Source: Robiginitalea sediminis (lineage in GTDB: Bacteria > Bacteroidota > Bacteroidia > Flavobacteriales > Flavobacteriaceae). Taken from it: 64,000 nt of DNA. Each line of letters begins with the position of its first letter. Position 1 is the stretch's first letter. The notes beneath the pieces were generated by a model that worked only from the letters and a program-made list of their open reading frames with translations, ran no database searches and was not told the DNA's origin. A program made the translations under genes and the position numbers. Below, in pieces: positions 15,825 through 25,213 of this stretch. The DNA is taken from NCBI RefSeq assembly GCF_002198115.1, contig NZ_NGNR01000002.1, forward strand, positions 479,558 through 543,557, in the 5' to 3' direction.

Positions 15825-17927
15825 TTACCCTTTAACCAACTCCTTCTGGATATTGTCCGGCACCACCTCATAGGAAGCAAATGCACTGGAAAAGGTCGCT
15901 TTGCCCTGTGTCAGGGACCTCAGGCTGGTAGAGTATCCGTACAACTCTGCTTCCGGAGTAGCGCATTTCAGGATCTGGAAATGGTCCTTGTTGTCCATCC
16001 CCAGGATCAGCGAGCGCCGGCTCTGAAGGTCGGTCATTACCCCTCCCATCATGTCCTCCGGCACTTTAACGGTGAGCTGGTGGATGGGCTCCAGCAACTT
16101 GGGAGCTGCATTCAGAAAGGCTTCCTTAAAGGCATGTGAACCGGCAATCTTGAAGGAGATGTCGTTGGAATCTACCGAGTGCATCTTCCCGTCGTAGACC
16201 ATCACCCGTACATCCCGGATATAAGAACCGGTGAGCGGTCCTGATTCCATGACCTCGAGGATGCCTTTTTTGATGGATGGCAGGTAACGCAGGTCTATTA
16301 CCCCTCCTACAATACAGTTGTAGAAAACCAACTTACCGCCCCAAGGCAGTTCCACTTCTTCTTTTCCCCTGATGTTGAACCCTTCCGGTTCCGGCATGCC
16401 TTCTTCCCAGGGTTCTATTTTCAGGTGTACCTCGGCAAACTGCCCCGCACCACCAGACTGTTTCTTATGGCGGTAGCTGGACGACGAAGAGCGGTTGATG
16501 GTTTCCCGGTAGGCTATTTTGGGTGCTTCAAACCGGGCCTCTACCCCGTAAACCTTTTCAAGAAGCCACTGGATGTTCGCCAGGTGCAATTCCCCCTGGC
16601 AACCCAGGATCTGTTGCTTTAGTTCACTGGAATACGTAATGGTTACCGTGGGGTCCTGGCTGTGGATTTTCTTGAGGGCCTCGGCCAGTTTTTCCTCATC
16701 GTGCTGGTTCACCGCCCACACGGCCTTTTTGGTGCGGGGTTGCGGATAGGCTATTGGCCGGATGGTTACCGCTTTAGGCGCCGCGTGAAGGGTGTCGTTA
16801 GTCTCGGTATCCTTAAGCTTGAGGGTAGCGCCAATATCCCCTACTACCAATTGGTTCACGGCAATTCGTTTTTTGCCGTCCATGATAAAGAGTTGGTTGA
16901 GGGTCTCACTTTCCCCCGTGCGGGAGTTCTCCAACTTATCGTTGACGCGCACCACCCCTGATTTCACCTTAAAGAAAGTCACCTGGCCCACATTGGGTTG
17001 CTGAAGGGTCTTGAAAATAAAGAGTGTGGTTGGGGCTTCAGGCGTCGGTTCCACGGTGTCCCCTTCCAGGGTTTGTTCGGGTTTCAGGTCGGCAGCGGCG
17101 GGGGCCACATTGTCGATAAAGCCCATAAGCCGCCCGCTTCCCATATCCTGCAGGGCGGAAACGCAGAATACCGGGAAGAGTTCGTGGTGCAGCATCCCGG
17201 CTTTGATGCCCTGCCGCATTTCATCCTCGGTGAGGGTCCCCTTTTCGAAAAACAGTTCCAGGAGTTCTTCGTCATTCTCTGCCGCCTTTTCGACCAGTTC
17301 ATTGTGCAGGGCATTGGCGCGCTCCATCTCGCTGTCCGGAATAGGGAATTTTTCGGGCTTCCCCCCTTCGGATGAAAACTTGTACATCTTCATCTTCAGG
17401 ACGTCGATAATGCCTTGCGCCCCATCTACTTTGATCGGGTATTGCATCTGTGCAGCGTTATTGCCCACCAGGTTCCGTATTCCCCGAAGGCTGTCTTCGA
17501 AACTCGCTGTAGGGTGGTCTATCTGGTTGATGACAAAAAGCGTGGGTTTGTTGTATTTGTCGATGTAGTTCCAGATAATTTCAGTCCCCACCTCTACCCC
17601 ATTGCGGGCATTAATTACGGTGACGATGGTATCCGCCACGCGGATGGACGAAAGGATTTCCCCGAGGTAATCGTCCAGCCCGGGGGTATCCATGATGTTG
17701 ATCTTGTAGTTACGCCATTCTGTATGCAAGGGGGTGGCAAAAACCGAGGCACCGCGTTCTTGCTCCAGTTCGTGGTAATCGGAAACCGTATTCTTTCCCT
17801 CTACCGTGCCCCGGCGGCTGATTAGCCCGGCCTCAAAGAGCATGGTTTCGGCCAGGGTCGTTTTACCGCTGTTGTGGGCCCCTACTAATACAATGTTCTT
17901 GATGTGTTTATCGTCGTAAATTTTCAT
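15825..17927 (-). CDS. Elongation factor G-like GTPase (FusA2/EF-G2 type)
   Basis: 700 residues, full EF-G length. G1 is GAHNSGKT (17-24), G3 DTPGLDDY (about 81-88), G4 is NQID in place of NKxD; then domains II-V, with YRHKKQSGGAGQFAEVHL and SLILGMDNKDHFQILK (given in part). It lacks the sequence signature of canonical FusA and belongs to the second EF-G group found in many Bacteroidota; its role in translation or ribosome recycling is not settled. Monocistronic. Confidence 0.85.
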   Translation of the reverse strand: MKIYDDKHIKNIVLVGAHNSGKTTLAETMLFEAGLISRRGTVEGKNTVSDYHELEQERGASVFATPLHTEWRNYKINIMDTPGLDDYLGEILSSIRVADTIVTVINARNGVEVGTEIIWNYIDKYNKPTLFVINQIDHPTASFEDSLRGIRNLVGNNAAQMQYPIKVDGAQGIIDVLKMKMYKFSSEGGKPEKFPIPDSEMERANALHNELVEKAAENDEELLELFFEKGTLTEDEMRQGIKAGMLHHELFPVFCVSALQDMGSGRLMGFIDNVAPAAADLKPEQTLEGDTVEPTPEAPTTLFIFKTLQQPNVGQVTFFKVKSGVVRVNDKLENSRTGESETLNQLFIMDGKKRIAVNQLVVGDIGATLKLKDTETNDTLHAAPKAVTIRPIAYPQPRTKKAVWAVNQHDEEKLAEALKKIHSQDPTVTITYSSELKQQILGCQGELHLANIQWLLEKVYGVEARFEAPKIAYRETINRSSSSSYRHKKQSGGAGQFAEVHLKIEPWEEGMPEPEGFNIRGKEEVELPWGGKLVFYNCIVGGVIDLRYLPSIKKGILEVMESGPLTGSYIRDVRVMVYDGKMHSVDSNDISFKIAGSHAFKEAFLNAAPKLLEPIHQLTVKVPEDMMGGVMTDLQSRRSLILGMDNKDHFQILKCATPEAELYGYSTSLRSLTQGKATFSSAFASYEVVPDNIQKELVKG

Positions 17928-18074
17928 GGTCTCGGTTGAAAAGGTTAGGTATCATTTCTGGTAGTCCCGTAAAGGTAGCAGAGCGCCCCGGCCCAAAACA
18001 TGACATTTTCCCATATTTCAGGGATTTCCGAAACCATATGGAAGGTGGGCCTTACCCCTACCCTTCTCCACCGG

Positions 18075-19271
18075 CTATGGAACCGAAGCCATGGGTTCTG
18101 CATAGGTTACCCGGTAGATGGCATCTGCAAAATCGTCCGAAATAAGCAGGGATCCATCCTCGAGGAACAGCAGGTCCACGGGCCTGCCGAATTGTTCCTG
18201 GGTGTCATCATCCAACCAGCCTTCAATAAAGGATTCATAGCCTACCGCGGTATTGCCTTCCAAGGTCACCATAGATACCCTGTAGCCGGACTTTTCGCTG
18301 CGGTTCCAGGAGCCGTGTTCGGCAATGAGGGCCGCATTTCGGTACTGGGGAGGAAACATATCCCCTGTAGGGAACTTAACCCCGAGGGGCGCTACGTGGG
18401 CGCCAAGGTTTTGAACCGGGGCAACAAATTCACTGCAATCCCGCTGGTCTCCGTATTCGGGGTCTGCAATGGTACCCCCATGGCAGAAGGGGTAACCAAA
18501 ATGGTCTCCTGCCCGGGCTACCCGGTTCAGTTCGCAGGGCGGGATATCATCCCCCATCATATCTCTGCCATTGTCGGTAAACCAAAGCTCCCCGGTTTGT
18601 GGGTGCCAGGTGAAGCCAACGGAATTCCGCACCCCGTGGGCGACGATTTCACGGTTGCTCCCATCCGGGTCCATCCGGGTAATAGAGGCATATCGCGGGT
18701 CTACCGTGGCCGAGTCGCAAATGTTACAGGGGGCACCTACCGGCACGTAAAGTTTGTCGTCCGGCCCAAATGCGATGTACTTCCAGCCATGGTGGAATTC
18801 CGTAGGGTAATCGTCATAGACCACCACGGGTTCCGGCAGGTTTTCCAGGCGCGATTCCACGCTGTCGTAACGCAGCAGGCGCCCCACTTCGGCTACATAG
18901 AGGGCCCCTTTGCGGAAAGCGATCCCATTGGGTACCGAAAGGGTCGAATCCAATATCAGGATCCGGTCTGCCCGGAAATCCCGGTCCCGGTCCTGAATAG
19001 CATATACGGTTTTATCGTTCCGAGTTCCCACAAAGAGGGTTCCATCGCTACCCATGGCCATGGAACGTGCCCCGTCCACGCTGTCCGCATAGACTTCAAT
19101 ACGAAACCCAGGAGGGAGTTTCAGCCGGTCCAGGGGGAGGTTGCTGGGGGCTTCCTCATATTGGATCTGCGCTGGCTGGTTTGCTTCACTGTTGGATGGT
19201 CCACAGCTTTGCATACTCACCATTATCAGGATAAGGAAGAGCACCGGAAAAAGGATTCTGGAAAAAGTCAT
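18075..19271 (-). CDS. PQQ-dependent sugar (sorbosone/glucose) dehydrogenase family lipoprotein
   Basis: 398 residues from the ATG at 19271; the upstream frame to 19397 is not protein-like. Lipobox VSMQSCGPS, then a six-bladed propeller with LKLPPGFRIEVYAD, MAMGSDGTLFVGTRN, GVRNSVGFTWHPQTGELWFTDNGRDMMGDD (in part) and GSWNRSEKSGY. These match the GDH/soluble aldose dehydrogenase fold, which oxidises sugars with PQQ in the periplasm. PQQ synthesis genes are not in the window, so the cofactor is an inference from the family. Confidence 0.82.
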   Translation of the reverse strand: MTFSRILFPVLFLILIMVSMQSCGPSNSEANQPAQIQYEEAPSNLPLDRLKLPPGFRIEVYADSVDGARSMAMGSDGTLFVGTRNDKTVYAIQDRDRDFRADRILILDSTLSVPNGIAFRKGALYVAEVGRLLRYDSVESRLENLPEPVVVYDDYPTEFHHGWKYIAFGPDDKLYVPVGAPCNICDSATVDPRYASITRMDPDGSNREIVAHGVRNSVGFTWHPQTGELWFTDNGRDMMGDDIPPCELNRVARAGDHFGYPFCHGGTIADPEYGDQRDCSEFVAPVQNLGAHVAPLGVKFPTGDMFPPQYRNAALIAEHGSWNRSEKSGYRVSMVTLEGNTAVGYESFIEGWLDDDTQEQFGRPVDLLFLEDGSLLISDDFADAIYRVTYAEPMASVP

Positions 19272-19630
19272 TCTTTGTATTTTGGTTTGCCCTAAAATAA
19301 GAAATCCATATGTCATATCCACAGGTATCGATACTACTAAACACCTTCCTGAAATTCCAATGCCCGAGTCGTGTGGGGAAACTTCCCTACAGTCCAATGT
19401 GCCTGAAAATACTCCCCTGATGGGAACCGGTCGTTCGCTCGAATGGAGTACCGTGGGTGGATGGGAATTTTATAAACTACTCCGTTATTGAAGGAAAGGA
19501 AAGCGATATGGAGACGCAATAGCACATTGCTTTCCGGCTCACCAATGCGGACATCTGCGCAAACCGGGTTATTAAGGGCAATTGTTCTGAAGTTGATCCC
19601 GGTTTTGACCGATACATAAGAGAGGCTTTG
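19272..19630 (-). pseudogene. Possible gene remnant or GTG-started small gene upstream of the sugar dehydrogenase
   Basis: In the 439-nt gap one minus frame stays open for 97 codons (19630 to 19337) and reads like protein: SVKTGINFRTIALNNP, LHIAFLSFNNGVVYKIPIHP, GEYFQAHWTVGKFPHTTRAL. It has no ATG; the only start is GTG at 19525. Ends 65 nt before the dehydrogenase ATG. I recognise no family. It may be a decayed gene fragment or a real short gene; weak call. Confidence 0.25.
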
Positions 19631-19710
19631 CTAATCTCCCCCAAGAAAGCCCTTGACTTGGGAACCTTTCGCCGGTTCTCGCCTGACGCAGTGTTGCCAG
19701 TGGGTGTTTC

Positions 19711-20562
19711 CTACCTTTGCTCGACCAGCTCGTCGTCCTTCCAGGTCCCCTGGGCCACCACCTGATCCGTTTCCGAATAGAAGACGCCCTCTCCGCTGCG
19801 ACGGTCATTTTCCCAGTCGCCCACGTATTTTTCACCATTGGGCCAGAAATAGGATCCATTGCCATTTCGATGGTCATTCTCGTAATGGCCCACATAGTAT
19901 TGTCCATCCGGCCAGTAAAAGGATCCCTGGCCGTGTCGCCGGTTGTCTTTCCATTCCCCTTCATAACGGCTTCCGGTTTCCAGAAGCGCTATCCCGTAAC
20001 CGTTGGCCTTACCATTTCGGACTTCCCCCACATAATATATTCGCGTACCCTTATCCGTCATAAAGGTCAGGTACTGTCCATTGGATTTCTCGCGTAACTG
20101 GCGCCGCAGTCCGTGGAGTTCCAGATGTGCCTTTTCCAGGGCAAAGTACAGGGAGTCTACCTGGCGGCCTTCCGAATCGGGGTACGCTGAGGGAAGTGCA
20201 GGCATTTCTGCTTCACGCTGGGTTTGTTCCATTATTTGCCTCTGGAGGGATTCACGCTGGGCCAGAAGATCTGCAATCACTGCCATGCGCAGGCGAATAC
20301 CTGAGGCGTCCAGGCTACCTTCTCCCTGTGGCAGGGATTGTTGTTCCCTTAAGGCCTCCCTGAAACGGCCACTGGCCAGAAGGGAATCGATGTGTCTGGA
20401 GGTGCCCAGGGCCTTCAACTGGGCCGAAACTGCTTGTTCTTCGCTCCGGCTTGCTGCCAGTTGCAACTTTAAATCCGTTACTTCTGTTGCTTTGCGCATC
20501 CACAGACCAAAGGTCAAAGACAGGAGTACTGAAACGATGAGGAAGGGTGTTTTAAACTTCAT
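19711..20562 (-). CDS. Membrane-anchored coiled-coil protein with MORN repeats
   Basis: 283 residues. N-terminal transmembrane/signal segment (FLIVSVLLSLTFGLWM), a predicted coiled coil from about 25 to 165 (LKLQLAASRSEEQAVSAQL; ESLQRQIMEQTQRE), then at least four MORN repeats (about 170-270): YYVGEVRNGKANGYG, YEGEWKDNRRHGQGSFYWPDG in part, YYVGHYENDHRNGNGSYFW and KYVGDWENDRRSGEGVFY. MORN repeats often mediate membrane or protein contact; function unknown. Third gene of an operon with a 643-residue secreted protein and a DUF2490 protein. Confidence 0.8.
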   Translation of the reverse strand: MKFKTPFLIVSVLLSLTFGLWMRKATEVTDLKLQLAASRSEEQAVSAQLKALGTSRHIDSLLASGRFREALREQQSLPQGEGSLDASGIRLRMAVIADLLAQRESLQRQIMEQTQREAEMPALPSAYPDSEGRQVDSLYFALEKAHLELHGLRRQLREKSNGQYLTFMTDKGTRIYYVGEVRNGKANGYGIALLETGSRYEGEWKDNRRHGQGSFYWPDGQYYVGHYENDHRNGNGSYFWPNGEKYVGDWENDRRSGEGVFYSETDQVVAQGTWKDDELVEQR

Positions 20563-20591
20563 AACGGTCTATATACGCAGTAAACGTCTGT

Positions 20592-21419
20592 TTAGTCGTC
20601 GAGGTGTATGGCTGGGAGTTTATTTCTCACTTTCCTGAAATCCGGGGCGTAATAAAGATGGCACCGCACGGTCCAGCCCTGTTTGTAGATTCCCGGGTTG
20701 TCAAAGTCCTGACCCTGGGAATACATAAGGCCTGCGGCTACCGTGAGGCGGGGTGTCAGAATGTAGCCCAGGGTAGTGGTCAGACGAAGGTCTTCCAGCA
20801 CGCTTCCCACCACCTCTTTACCGCTCTGGAGGATGAGTTCGGATTCCGGCGAAAGGTACCAGGTTCCCGGTTCGAACTTATGGCTGTTAAGGGGAACCTT
20901 GATGCGAAGCATGTAGCGCCAGCGGTTGCGAAAGATATACGCGCTTTCTTGTGCAAAACCCTGGGACCATCTGTGTTCAATCCGGATGCGGTGGTAGACC
21001 ATAATGGAGGACAAGGGTTGGGCAAATTGGTATTGGTGCCAGATTCGCCATTCCGGCACTACGTTGCGGCCCTCCGAAAGCGCATCCGTATTGAAATTGA
21101 CCCGAAGTACGCCACCCAGACTGGCATTGAAGTATTTGGAATAGATATAGGACAAGGCATGTCTGTTATATACTTGGGCAATCTGACCCGCAAACGGGGT
21201 GTTTTCCGTTTCCTGGAAACGAAAATGGGTTTCGGCGATCCAGATCAGGCGTTTGGATACCCGGATGTTTCCATAGGTGTTGATCCACAACTTGGATACC
21301 GGCTCCTTGTATTTTGAAGCGTCCGGCAAGAGGATGTCTTCCTGGGCGTGTAGTCTACTGGCACCGATGCAAATGCACAGCAGGACGCACAGTCCCCGCA
21401 AAACCCGTTTCAAGTGCAT
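20592..21419 (-). CDS. DUF2490 outer-membrane-like protein
   Basis: 275 residues. Signal peptide ending RLHAQED, then alternating beta strands with LWINTYGNIRVSKRLIWIAE, WHQYQFAQPLSSIMVYHRIRIEHRW (in part) and RWRYMLRIKVPL, which is the DUF2490 pattern, a predicted outer-membrane beta-barrel of unknown function. The ATG overlaps the stop of the 643-residue gene (TAATG), so they are translationally coupled; 29 nt separate it from the MORN gene. Confidence 0.75.
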   Translation of the reverse strand: MHLKRVLRGLCVLLCICIGASRLHAQEDILLPDASKYKEPVSKLWINTYGNIRVSKRLIWIAETHFRFQETENTPFAGQIAQVYNRHALSYIYSKYFNASLGGVLRVNFNTDALSEGRNVVPEWRIWHQYQFAQPLSSIMVYHRIRIEHRWSQGFAQESAYIFRNRWRYMLRIKVPLNSHKFEPGTWYLSPESELILQSGKEVVGSVLEDLRLTTTLGYILTPRLTVAAGLMYSQGQDFDNPGIYKQGWTVRCHLYYAPDFRKVRNKLPAIHLDD

Positions 21420-23350
21420 TATTCCTGAGCCTTCTCTTTCAGGCCAAACAACGCAATGACCGTTTGCGGATCCTTTTCCTTCCGTAGTTTTCTCTCGAGT
21501 TTTTCGGTGTCCTCATCCTTTAGCGCAAGGACCCGTTCAAAGGTTTGCTCCAGGAGCGTGGCCCAATCCTTGGCTTTCTCGCAGCTGGCATTCCTCCCAA
21601 CTTCGTTCAGGACATAAGGTAAGAGCACCTCGAAATAGGCAGTGGTGATACGACGCTTTACGACTTCATCCATGATGGTAGCCGTAAAAGGGTTCCAAAT
21701 CTGGTCTGTGTATGCCTCGCGGACCTGCCGGCTTCGCTCCTGTTGCTGCACCAGATTGCGGGATAGCCTGCCCAGATTTTCAAGGCAATTTATGGCGTTT
21801 TCAATCTCCACAGACTTTTCTTCTGCGTAAGAGAGTCGCGAATAGCCATCCACCACGCTTTCCGCCTGTCGCAGGACGGCTTGTAGGGCCAGGGTTGTTA
21901 TTCGCTCTTGGGATTCGGAAGGTTCGGATACCAAGCGTTTCAGCGCTTCGTATTGGCTGACCATGCTTTTTTCCCGTTCCAGAAGTGCCTGTTCTTGTTG
22001 CTCCAGGGTGAGTCTGGGGCCAAGGGCTGCTGTAATCTCCTCCAGACTGCCTTTGGCGTACTGGGCCATATCCCTCAGGGAGGCTATTCCGGAACCACCG
22101 AAATCCAGGCGATCCGCACCAGGCCCTTCATAATACGCGTACCCAGGCACCTCTGATGGAATCTTTGCTTCGGGGGTATCGGTCCACAAGCGTCCCTGGA
22201 GCGCCTCCCTGGGCAGGAAATCCAGCACGCCAAACTGCTTGAGTTTAACTACATGTAAGAGTGGGTTTATCATCCGGGCTTTCAAGCCTCCTGCCACTTG
22301 GAAGTAGTACTGGGCCTCCGGATCGGACCGGCGCGCGAGCTCCAATTGCGGGTCGTTCAGAATACGGTCCGACATAGCGGCAGCTTCGGAAACCCATTGC
22401 TCCAGGTCTTTTAAAAATGCCTGTTCCGTTGGGGTAAAGGGATAAACGCCCACTTGAACCTGAAACCCTGTTCGGTAAACTGTGGAGCCAAAGGAGGAGA
22501 GCAAACCCTTTATTCGCCTGTAGTACCTGTCGTTCTCCCTTAGAAGGGCAACGATCCCAGAACTGTCCGGCGTCATGCCTGCAAAATTGAGAAAGTGAAG
22601 ATATGCCTCATCCAGGGCCACGGATCGGCGTTGTGGAGCCTCCGCAAAATCCAGACTTCGGCTGGTCCATTGCCCCGTCTCGAGGGTTTCGACCCGCTCC
22701 AGTACCCCTTCCTGAAAATACCAGTGTTCCTCTCCCCCCGGAGAAGCCTCGCTAAACAAGGTCCATTGGTCGTGTGCCATACCCGTTCGCAGCAATCTCC
22801 CGGCCAGGGCGTTCCCATTCCCTTCAATCCTGAAACTCCGCTGCGGGATGCCCTCCTGGAAGCGGATGGCAGATCTGAATTGGACCTTTTCCAGGGTAGA
22901 GTTCCGGATTTGGTTTACCACATGAGTCCATAATCCCTCCGGTTTACCGTTGCTGAGCAACCCAATGGCCTCATGCTCCTCGCCGGAGATGTTAAACTTG
23001 TACTGGTATCCCACTCGCTCTGCCACACTGTCTGTCTGAAAGGTGCCAAAGCGAAATTGCCAGGCCCCCTGGGGCACGTGGTCGACGAAATTACCCTTAA
23101 CCAAAAAACTGTCCTCCTCCCCTGCCAGCGGGTTTTCAGTTGGAGAACTTTGCATCTGAAAGGAGCCTTGAATAAGGGTGTCCTTTTCCTGTACCGTATA
23201 TTGGAAGGTGGCAGACCCCGCCCACTCACCCGCCTGATAGGTTCCGGAAAACTGGCGTAGTTCCTGTGCCCTGAGGACATGATGGGCAAAGCCGCAAAGG
23301 AAAAGGGCTAATCCGGTCCTGACGATATGGGTTTTAAGGCTGCTGTTCAC
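21419..23350 (-). CDS. Large secreted protein with MORN/YwqK-like N-terminal half, unknown function
   Basis: 643 residues, GTG start. Signal peptide ending in LRAQEL. The first half (about 30-230) is beta-rich with imperfect repeats of the F-G-(F/Y)-x-G type (FSGTYQAGEWAGSATFQYTV, GLLSNGKPEGLWTHVV) that resemble MORN/YwqK repeats; the second half (about 240-620) is helical and charged (EEITAALGPRLTLEQQEQALLEREKS). I do not recognise a named family. It heads the operon with DUF2490 and the MORN protein, so the three probably act in one envelope process. Confidence 0.65.
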   Translation of the reverse strand: MNSSLKTHIVRTGLALFLCGFAHHVLRAQELRQFSGTYQAGEWAGSATFQYTVQEKDTLIQGSFQMQSSPTENPLAGEEDSFLVKGNFVDHVPQGAWQFRFGTFQTDSVAERVGYQYKFNISGEEHEAIGLLSNGKPEGLWTHVVNQIRNSTLEKVQFRSAIRFQEGIPQRSFRIEGNGNALAGRLLRTGMAHDQWTLFSEASPGGEEHWYFQEGVLERVETLETGQWTSRSLDFAEAPQRRSVALDEAYLHFLNFAGMTPDSSGIVALLRENDRYYRRIKGLLSSFGSTVYRTGFQVQVGVYPFTPTEQAFLKDLEQWVSEAAAMSDRILNDPQLELARRSDPEAQYYFQVAGGLKARMINPLLHVVKLKQFGVLDFLPREALQGRLWTDTPEAKIPSEVPGYAYYEGPGADRLDFGGSGIASLRDMAQYAKGSLEEITAALGPRLTLEQQEQALLEREKSMVSQYEALKRLVSEPSESQERITTLALQAVLRQAESVVDGYSRLSYAEEKSVEIENAINCLENLGRLSRNLVQQQERSRQVREAYTDQIWNPFTATIMDEVVKRRITTAYFEVLLPYVLNEVGRNASCEKAKDWATLLEQTFERVLALKDEDTEKLERKLRKEKDPQTVIALFGLKEKAQE

Positions 23351-23510
23351 GAATCCGGATAGGATAGGTCCTGGATTGAAATCGAAACTATTTACGAGAG
23401 ATTAGCTTGGACGGATCATTCGGGCCGAAAAAATATGGCAACCTAATCCTTTGGTAAAGGGAATTCTATTGAAATACAGGATTTTGTACCTTGTAAAAAA
23501 ACCAATATCG

Positions 23511-24344
23511 ATGATTCGCAGCATAACTATAGGGGTCTTTTGCCTGTTTACAGGAATGTGGGGTGCTTTCTCGCAGGAGGATCGACCCCGTTTCGATGTA
23601 GAGCGGGATTTGCTATTAGCCCACTACGATTGCAAGACCGATGTAGACGACCTGCATTCTGTAGCGGCTCTGGCAACTTTGCTTTCCACGGATCGTTTTG
23701 ACGGGGTGACCTACCATGCCGTAGCCGGGGCCTATGGGGTTCAGGAAGGCTTATATGTACCCCCGAACGAGCTGTTTGAGGCTGCTTTCGCCGGCCATTG
23801 GTCCGATGCTCACACCAACCGTGAGCAGGCGCTTACCGAAGTCCTGGCAGTAGCTCTTAGAACCCTCGATGCCCAGGGGGACATCTGGATACCCGAGGCC
23901 GGACAATCCGATTTCTCGGCCGCCCTGGTCCGCAGGATTCAGCAGGAAAGACCGAGTCTCAACGTGCGTTCGAGAATACATATTGTTCAGCACAGCGATT
24001 GGAATGAAGAGGTTACAGCGGCTGAAGCCCTCGTTTTTGTAAAGGCGCACACCGACTATTGGAAAATTCCCGATGGGAATGCCACGGGTAACGGGACGCC
24101 CGGGTTTCGATCCGACGATCCCATATCAGGGCCGGGAGCCCTGGCAGATGCTCACCTCAGGGAAGTTTGGGAATTAGCCATCCGGATTGCCAACCGGTAT
24201 AACGGAGCAGACGGGCGGTACCTGAATACCTCAATAGCCAAAGGGGGGCTCGACTTTTCGGACACGGCAGAAGTATGCTGGATTTTCGGGATGGAACACC
24301 TGGAAGATGCCAACGCTTTTTTTGGCTACATTTCCGGGAAGTGA
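23511..24344 (+). CDS. Exported nucleoside-hydrolase-like protein
   Basis: 277 residues from the ATG at 23511; an earlier start at 23451 adds 20 residues before the signal peptide. Signal peptide ending GAFSQ, then LLLAHYDCKTDVDDLHSVAALATLLSTD, where the D-x-K-x-D-x-D-D arrangement is reminiscent of the calcium-binding aspartates of nucleoside hydrolases and DUF1593 proteins. It is probably a periplasmic glycosidase-type hydrolase. The substrate and family name are unsure. Not in an obvious operon. Confidence 0.55.
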   Translation: MIRSITIGVFCLFTGMWGAFSQEDRPRFDVERDLLLAHYDCKTDVDDLHSVAALATLLSTDRFDGVTYHAVAGAYGVQEGLYVPPNELFEAAFAGHWSDAHTNREQALTEVLAVALRTLDAQGDIWIPEAGQSDFSAALVRRIQQERPSLNVRSRIHIVQHSDWNEEVTAAEALVFVKAHTDYWKIPDGNATGNGTPGFRSDDPISGPGALADAHLREVWELAIRIANRYNGADGRYLNTSIAKGGLDFSDTAEVCWIFGMEHLEDANAFFGYISGK

Positions 24345-24348
24345 CCGT

Positions 24349-25098
24349 TTAGCGGACCACCAACACGGAGCCTTGCAGGCCCCGGACGAGTTTCCGCGTC
24401 AGGCTTTTCTGCACGCCTTTCGGGATACAGAACAGATCCGTACGGGTCTTGGTGGCAAAGGAAATAACCCGCTCCAGGCTATCGGCATCGTCTGTAAAGA
24501 CAAAATGCTGTTTGGCCGGGTCGCTTTCGGTTTCGCCAAAAGAGGATTTACCAATACTGAAGTAGCGCGTATTGCTGGCCCTTTCCGTAAGCAAAGGCTC
24601 CCAAAGCCCTAATTGGACACCTTTGTCCGGGGCATAGACCCCAGCAGAAAAGGACTGCAGGCCCGTAGTATCGTCCAAAATCAGAACCGATCCGGGGGCA
24701 CTGTCCAGTACAGCTTCAGTGAGCCGGTCCCCCAGAATTCCGGCCACTTTACGGACGCGTTTGCCTATGATCACCACCTGGGGGGCACTTTCGGCCATGG
24801 CTTCCATAACGGTGCCCTTTACATTTCCATAGCGCAGGTCCACTGACTTGCTATACTCCGAACCGGCGATGTCCTGTAGTTTTTTACGGGTTTGACGACT
24901 GTCTTCGTAGAGTTCCTTTTTGGCTGAAAACTGATTGTCTTGCTGAATGGCACTTGCAGGTGCCTTTACATGAAGGATCTGAACCGTTGCCCCAAAACGG
25001 GAAGCCAGCATTTCCGCGGCTTTCACAAGGTGACCGGAACGGTTGTCCGGGGTGGCAAGTACCAAAATCCTAGAGGGTGCTGGGGTAGCCTTTTCCAT
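24349..25098 (-). CDS. Universal-stress-protein family (UspA), two-domain
   Basis: 249 residues. The N-terminal Usp domain has RILVLATPDNRSGHLVKAAEML and VVIIGKRVRKVAGILGDRLTEAVLDSAPGSVLIL (in part), corresponding to the G-2x-G-9x-G(S/T) nucleotide loop region, although the exact glycines are altered. The C-terminal half is a shortened Usp-like domain ending LVRGLQGSVLVV. Cytoplasmic stress protein by family. Monocistronic, convergent with the nucleoside-hydrolase-like gene. Confidence 0.75.
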   Translation of the reverse strand: MEKATPAPSRILVLATPDNRSGHLVKAAEMLASRFGATVQILHVKAPASAIQQDNQFSAKKELYEDSRQTRKKLQDIAGSEYSKSVDLRYGNVKGTVMEAMAESAPQVVIIGKRVRKVAGILGDRLTEAVLDSAPGSVLILDDTTGLQSFSAGVYAPDKGVQLGLWEPLLTERASNTRYFSIGKSSFGETESDPAKQHFVFTDDADSLERVISFATKTRTDLFCIPKGVQKSLTRKLVRGLQGSVLVVR

Positions 25099-25213
25099 TT
25101 ATAAGCAATTGAATGCATAATGTGTGTTATGTGAAATTATAATAATGCCCTTGGACTTACACGGGTTTTAACCTTTTCTTTTGAAGTTCTGAAGTGCCTG
25201 CCCTAGGGGGCAG

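Noticed and set aside
18000-19295. Long plus-strand open frame of 431 codons
   Set aside because: It is antisense to the PQQ-type dehydrogenase, whose lipobox and propeller motifs are clear; high GC leaves long shadow frames.
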